Source: Zymomonas sp.
Lineage (GTDB): Bacteria; Pseudomonadota; Alphaproteobacteria; Sphingomonadales; Sphingomonadaceae
Assembly (NCBI RefSeq): GCF_020216885.1
Contig: NZ_JAIWON010000139.1
Span: 1 to 8,809, forward strand
DNA length: 8,809 bases
Direction of reading: 5' to 3'
Shown here: in pieces, positions 5,471 to 8,809 of the stretch
Layout: each line of letters begins with the position of its first letter
How positions within the stretch are numbered: the first letter of the stretch is position 1
Position numbers and translations under genes: made by a program
The notes under the pieces: model-generated
The model's database searches: none
What the model saw: the letters and a program-made list of their open reading frames with translations, nothing else
Told to the model about the DNA's origin: nothing

Positions 5471-6613
5471 TCAAGCCGAGGCTTGTGTGCTTTTCAGGTC
5501 TTTCAAGGCTTCCTCGGCTAACAAAGCATAATATTCAGCCGCCGGCAAAATGGCCTTCTCATCAATATTAAAACCGGGATGATGGAGCGATTGCGGACTA
5601 CCCGTGCCAATATGAAAAAAGACACCGGGGCGATGATGCAGATAATGGGCAAAATCCTCGCCACCATTCTGTGGGGTAACATTATGGGTCACATAGCCGA
5701 ATTGGTGGGCTATTTTTGCCGAAAAGTCAGACCAATAAGGCGTATTGATGACCGCCGGAGGGCCTTCATGCCACAGGAATTGCGCCCCGACATCCATCGC
5801 TTTGGCAAGATAATAAACAAGGTCTCTCATCCGGCGCTGAATTTCTTTTCTGATCGAGGCATCAAAAGTCCGAACCGTGCCTTCCAGCTCGGCTTTTTCA
5901 GGCAAAATATTCCAGCCGCTTCCTGCATTGATGCGGGTCACACTAACAATAGCAGAATCATGACTAGAGATATTCCGGCTCACAATCGTTTGCAGACTGT
6001 TGATAATTTCGGAGGCTGCCACAATCACATCCGTGCCATTTTCGGGATAAGCAGCATGCGCCCCCACCCCTGCCAGATTGATTTCAAAACGATCAACATT
6101 GGCCATAATCGCGCCGTGACAGGTTCCAAACTCACCCACCGGCATTTTGGGGGCGTTATGAAAACCGAAAACGACATCAACATCTTTTAGAACACCGGCT
6201 TTAATCAATTGCAAAGCACCGGAATAATTCTCTTCGGCGGGCTGGAAGAATAGACGAACGGTTCCAACCAAACGGGATTCATTCTGTTTTAAAAGAAGGG
6301 CAGCACCCAACAAAACAGTGGCATGGAAATCATGCCCACAAGCATGCATTTTTCCCTTTTCCAAAGAAGGACAAACTGCCTCGGAATTTTCTTCTATCGG
6401 CAAAGCATCAATATCCGCCCGCAATGCAATAACAGGCGCACCGTGACCAATTTCGGCAACAACCCCTGTTTTTAAATCATAAGGCAAAATACGAATACCG
6501 GCTTCTTTCAGCCATGCGGTCAATTTTTGAGTTGTCTGGAATTCTTCGCCTGACAATTCGGGATGCTGATGTAATTCCCGACGTAAAGAGATCAGCTTTT
6601 CTTCCAAATTCAT
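5471..6613 (-). CDS. M20-family amidohydrolase (hippurate / N-acyl amino acid hydrolase type)
   Basis: This enzyme should cleave an amide bond to release a free amino acid from an N-acyl (or similar) derivative, using two metal ions. The 380 residues show the HipO/IAA-amino-acid-hydrolase layout: RRELHQHPELSGEEF (11-25), RADIDALPI (66-73), MHACGHDFHA (89-98) with metal ligands Cys92 and His94, FFQPAEE (122-128) with Glu127 as likely base and Glu128 as ligand, His152 in FGFHNAP, a lid domain with GVGAHAAYP (182-190), and LHHPGF (343-348) with the last histidine ligand. A cysteine as metal ligand marks this branch of M20. The start chosen is the ATG at 6611-6613, six bases after GAGG; the frame extends to a TTG at 6646 without support. 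It is the first gene of a probable two-gene operon with the ATC hydrolase-like gene, divergent from the P5C reductase-like gene. Acyl group and amino acid are unknown. Confidence 0.9.
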   Translation of the reverse strand: MNLEEKLISLRRELHQHPELSGEEFQTTQKLTAWLKEAGIRILPYDLKTGVVAEIGHGAPVIALRADIDALPIEENSEAVCPSLEKGKMHACGHDFHATVLLGAALLLKQNESRLVGTVRLFFQPAEENYSGALQLIKAGVLKDVDVVFGFHNAPKMPVGEFGTCHGAIMANVDRFEINLAGVGAHAAYPENGTDVIVAASEIINSLQTIVSRNISSHDSAIVSVTRINAGSGWNILPEKAELEGTVRTFDASIRKEIQRRMRDLVYYLAKAMDVGAQFLWHEGPPAVINTPYWSDFSAKIAHQFGYVTHNVTPQNGGEDFAHYLHHRPGVFFHIGTGSPQSLHHPGFNIDEKAILPAAEYYALLAEEALKDLKSTQASA

Positions 6614-6719
6614 TCTTGACCTCACAATCTGAAACAAACCCGACAAACCAAAAGAATCTCGGTTCTAAAAGGCTATTCTATAAAGACCGACTGCTTTCGA
6701 CCATAAAAGAAATAGTTTT

Positions 6720-6747
6720 TTGCAATAAAATAAACAGGGCATATGAT
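6720..6747 (+). promoter_or_regulatory. Likely promoter of the P5C reductase-like gene
   Basis: TTGCAA (6720-6725) and TATGAT (6742-6747) are spaced by 16 bases, giving a start near 6754 and a leader of about 60 bases. An inverted repeat, AAACTG (6757-6762) and CAGTTT (6774-6779), lies in that leader. The 202-base divergent region must also hold the promoter of the M20 gene, for which I see no clear boxes. Confidence 0.45.
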
Positions 6748-6815
6748 CAGAATGTCAAACTGGGTTACGATCACAGTTTCTTCGCGATATTCTTGGCAAC
6801 AGAAGAGTAAACGTC

Positions 6816-7631
6816 ATGAGCCATATTCATTTCATCGGCAGCGGCCAAATGTCCGAAGCCATGATCCGAGCTATTATCAAGCATAAAACCGCTTCCGCCA
6901 GTGACATCACCGCCTATGACATCCGGCCGGAACGGGAAAAAGAACTGCATGACAATTATGGCATCACGGCTTTTGCCAAGGCGAAAAAAAATATTGAGAC
7001 CCTCCCAAAAGCCGACATTGTTGTTATCGGGGTCAGACCACAAGACGACCTGAAAGCGGTGACAGCCGATATTGCTAAAAATGCCAAAGAAAAGGCCTTG
7101 ATTGTTTCAATTGTCGCGGGTGTCACCCTTACCCAATTTGAAGACCTACTGGGCAAAGAAAGAGCTATCGCAAGAATTATCCCGAATACACTCACCGACA
7201 CCGGATTGGGCTATAGCGGGGTGGTCGTCAACAATCAGGCAGACAAAGCTCTAACCGAAAAATTTGTTTCCGGTTTTGGGAAATGCCTCTTCTTGGAAGA
7301 AAGCCTGATCGACATTTTTACGGGTTTTGGTGTCTGCGGGCCCAATTATGTCTATTATTTTATCGAAGCCTTGGTTGATGCCGGTGTGCTGGCTGGACTG
7401 CCTCGTGATATTGCGTGGAAAACCACGATGGAAAATCTGGTAGGCTCGGTAAAAATGCTGGAAATATCAGGCAAGCATCCGCGCCAATTACTGGACATCA
7501 ATAACTCACCTGCGGGCGTTGGCATGAATAGCCTCTTCGCCTTAAACCAAAGCGACTTCACCGCAGGTCTACAAAAAAGCGTCCTTGCCGCTGTCAAAAG
7601 AACGACTGAACTCGGCCAGAAAAAAGACTAG
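6816..7631 (+). CDS. proC: Pyrroline-5-carboxylate reductase family protein, with atypical C-terminal motif
   Basis: ProC reduces 1-pyrroline-5-carboxylate to proline with NAD(P)H, the last step of proline synthesis. The 271-residue length is normal. The N-terminal Rossmann domain has FIGSGQMSEAM (6-16), VIGVRPQ (70-76, usually VKPQ), SIVAGVTL (98-105) and RIIPNT (120-125). The C-terminal dimer domain, which holds the active site, is recognisable (YVYYFIEALVDAGVLAGL, 178-195) but diverged: the usual GSGPAY is VCGPNY (173-178), and the usual SPGGTT is SPAGVG (231-236). These positions line the substrate site in the family, so the substrate may be another cyclic imine. The start has AAGAG eight bases upstream. 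It is divergent from the M20/ATC-hydrolase pair and ends at a strong terminator. The family is secure; the role as the cell's proline-making enzyme is not. Confidence 0.8.
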   Translation: MSHIHFIGSGQMSEAMIRAIIKHKTASASDITAYDIRPEREKELHDNYGITAFAKAKKNIETLPKADIVVIGVRPQDDLKAVTADIAKNAKEKALIVSIVAGVTLTQFEDLLGKERAIARIIPNTLTDTGLGYSGVVVNNQADKALTEKFVSGFGKCLFLEESLIDIFTGFGVCGPNYVYYFIEALVDAGVLAGLPRDIAWKTTMENLVGSVKMLEISGKHPRQLLDINNSPAGVGMNSLFALNQSDFTAGLQKSVLAAVKRTTELGQKKD

Positions 7632-7642
7632 CGATAGATTTC

Positions 7643-7694
7643 TCTTTTCCGAAAAGACGGCATCTTATTACAGCCTTTTCGGAAAAGAATTTTT
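7643..7694 (+). terminator. Strong intrinsic terminator after the P5C reductase-like gene
   Basis: TCTTTTCCGAAAAG (7643-7656) pairs perfectly over 14 bp with CTTTTCGGAAAAGA (7675-7688) around an 18-base loop. It is followed by ATTTTTCTTT, beginning 11 bases after the stop codon. Each arm is itself almost palindromic, so a cruciform or two small hairpins are alternatives. The convergent SDR stop codon at 7697 lies just beyond. Confidence 0.85.
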
Positions 7695-7696
7695 CT

Positions 7697-8713
7697 TTAA
7701 AAAATCTGGGCGCATCCGGTTTCGCCATAGACTTCACCCGTCACATAGCTATTTTCGGCACAAGCCAAAAAGACATAAACTGGTGCGATTTCAACGGGCT
7801 GACCGGGACGTTTGACCGGCGTATTGGCACCAAATTGACTATAAGCAGAAGCAGGCTGTCCACCCGATACCTGAAGCGGTGTCCAAAAAGGCCCCGGTGC
7901 CACGGCATTCACTCGAATACCTCTAGGTGCCAGTTGAATGGCTAAAGCGCGAGTAAAATTGGCAATGGCCGCTTTACTGGTGGCATAATCCAATAAAATT
8001 GCCGAAGGACGATAGCCCTGCGTTGAGCTGGTATTCACAATGGCCGAACCGGCAGGCATGATTTTCAAGGCTTCCTTGCACAGCCAAAACATCGCATAGA
8101 CATTGGTTTTCAAGGTATCATCAAAATCAGCCGTCGAGAGCGTTAGGATAGATTCATTATAATGCTGATGTCCGGCAATATTCGCCAAAATATCTAGGCC
8201 GCCCAAACGCTTGGATGCTTCCTGCACTAGCTGGACACAGAAATTTTCATTTCTCAAATCACCGGGTAAGGCAAAAACTTTATGGCCTTCTCCTTGTAAC
8301 AAGGCGACAACTTCGCGGGCATCCGGCTCTTCTTGCGGCAAATAATTGATAACAATATCGGCACCTTCACGAGCATAGGCAATCGCTGTTGCCCGACCGA
8401 TGCCGGAATCTCCGCCTGTAATCAGAGCCTTCCGACCTTGTAATTTGCCGGAACCGCGGTAGCTCTTTTCACCATGATCGGGGCGCGGCACCATTTTACT
8501 GGCTAGACCAGGCCAAGGCTGATCTTGACCGGCAAAAGGCGCTCGCGGATAGGCATCACGGGGATCATAAAATGTTTTCCCCCCTGTCACTGCCGGTTCT
8601 TTATCCCGATTGGCAGCAGAAGCCACTCCATCCAATCCTGATACCAGTCCCGCTGTCGCGAGAACCGCCATCATGTTACGTCGTCCTTCGGAAATATTGG
8701 ATTTATTGGCCAT
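7697..8713 (-). CDS. Short-chain dehydrogenase/reductase with twin-arginine (Tat) signal peptide
   Basis: The 338-residue protein is an extended SDR of the YghA / general-stress-oxidoreductase type. It begins with a Tat-like signal: SEGRRNMM with Arg11-Arg12, a hydrophobic stretch to about residue 30, and ASA before residue 34 as a likely cleavage site. A linker with the typical GKTFYDP and PWPGLASKM segments precedes the Rossmann domain. TGGDSGIG is at 99-106, followed by ANIAG (177-181), Asn204, Ser230 and Tyr243-Lys247 (YATSK), then Pro273-Gly274 and the family's RPGQPVEIAPVYVFLA (302-317). The C-terminus reads TGCAQIF, where relatives have TGG. The start is supported by AAGGAG nine bases upstream. 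Tat export would allow the enzyme to fold with its nicotinamide cofactor before transport. The substrate is unknown; it converges on the P5C reductase-like gene. Confidence 0.9.
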   Translation of the reverse strand: MANKSNISEGRRNMMAVLATAGLVSGLDGVASAANRDKEPAVTGGKTFYDPRDAYPRAPFAGQDQPWPGLASKMVPRPDHGEKSYRGSGKLQGRKALITGGDSGIGRATAIAYAREGADIVINYLPQEEPDAREVVALLQGEGHKVFALPGDLRNENFCVQLVQEASKRLGGLDILANIAGHQHYNESILTLSTADFDDTLKTNVYAMFWLCKEALKIMPAGSAIVNTSSTQGYRPSAILLDYATSKAAIANFTRALAIQLAPRGIRVNAVAPGPFWTPLQVSGGQPASAYSQFGANTPVKRPGQPVEIAPVYVFLACAENSYVTGEVYGETGCAQIF

Positions 8714-8809
8714 CAGATATCGCTCCTTCTTTTTCTGAAAAATTTTCAGAAAATACAGGTCGTAAAAGTCTTGTTAGGCCGAAAGCCGCCAGAAACCGGC
8801 ATTCTGTCT
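8703..8809 (-). CDS. Possible C-terminal end of an upstream gene overlapping the Tat-SDR start
   Basis: A minus-strand frame enters from the right edge and stays open for 34 codons to TAA at 8703-8705, overlapping the SDR start by 11 bases. It reads FLAAFGLTRLLRPVF and then a repeated FSEK. An overlapping stop and start would suggest translational coupling. The piece is short, resembles nothing I know, and the other two frames of the strand also end within this stretch, so it may be chance. Confidence 0.22.
   Translation of the reverse strand, partial: TECRFLAAFGLTRLLRPVFSENFSEKEGAISDGQ
8731..8753. repeat. Perfect 23-base palindrome upstream of the Tat-SDR ribosome site
   Basis: TTTTCTGAAAA (8731-8741) and TTTTCAGAAAA (8743-8753) are exact inverted copies around a single A. 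The palindrome lies directly next to the AAGGAG ribosome site of the SDR gene. Its shape suits a dimeric regulator; with almost no loop it is a poor RNA hairpin unless the centre opens. Confidence 0.55.

Noticed and set aside
5579..6190. A 203-codon plus-strand frame opposite the M20 amidohydrolase
   Set aside because: The opposite strand encodes an intact enzyme with all metal ligands. This frame has no family-like motif and no ribosome site.
1170..8758. TTCAGAAAAYACAGG near 1170-1185 and again near 8746-8758, as a possible dispersed repeat
   Set aside because: Only about 15 bases match, with one difference, in AT-rich DNA. The contexts are unrelated and there are no flanking repeats, so chance is the simpler explanation.

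Overview
The window looks like chromosomal DNA from an AT-leaning alphaproteobacterium, most likely Zymomonas or a close sphingomonad relative. This is judged from the style of the proteins and the very AT-rich spacers between moderately GC genes; no database search was possible. Nothing indicates a phage, plasmid, insertion sequence or CRISPR array.

Layout from the left: the N-terminal end of ribF (flavin cofactor synthesis, minus strand); a gene-free spacer; folA (dihydrofolate reductase, minus); another gene-free spacer with a small coding-like island; a tRNA-Pro(CGG) gene on the plus strand with a short terminator hairpin; and a free-standing 82-residue WGR-domain protein (plus). This gene converges, across a shared hairpin, on a classical short-chain dehydrogenase (SDR, minus). 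After an AT-rich spacer with a likely promoter comes an envelope pair on the plus strand: a small lipoprotein resembling the MliC/PliC lysozyme inhibitors, preceded by a 12-codon upstream reading frame, and a full-length cardiolipin synthase.

The central-right part holds a compact amino-acid or sulfur-metabolism locus. A minus-strand pair encodes an M20-type amidohydrolase and, 29 bases downstream, a member of the L-2-amino-thiazoline-4-carboxylate (ATC) hydrolase family. The pair is divergent from a P5C-reductase-type gene whose usually invariant C-terminal motif is altered. Hydrolysis of a thiazoline ring followed by removal of an N-acyl or N-carbamoyl group is a known two-step route to cysteine in Pseudomonas. 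The same two reaction types encoded side by side here make this the best candidate for an undescribed small pathway, but the substrate is unproven.

The right end holds a strong intrinsic terminator after the reductase, then a convergent SDR with an apparent twin-arginine signal peptide, which would be an unusual exported NAD(P)-dependent enzyme. A perfect 23-base palindrome lies just upstream of its ribosome binding site. A possible further reading frame overlaps its start and runs off the window edge.
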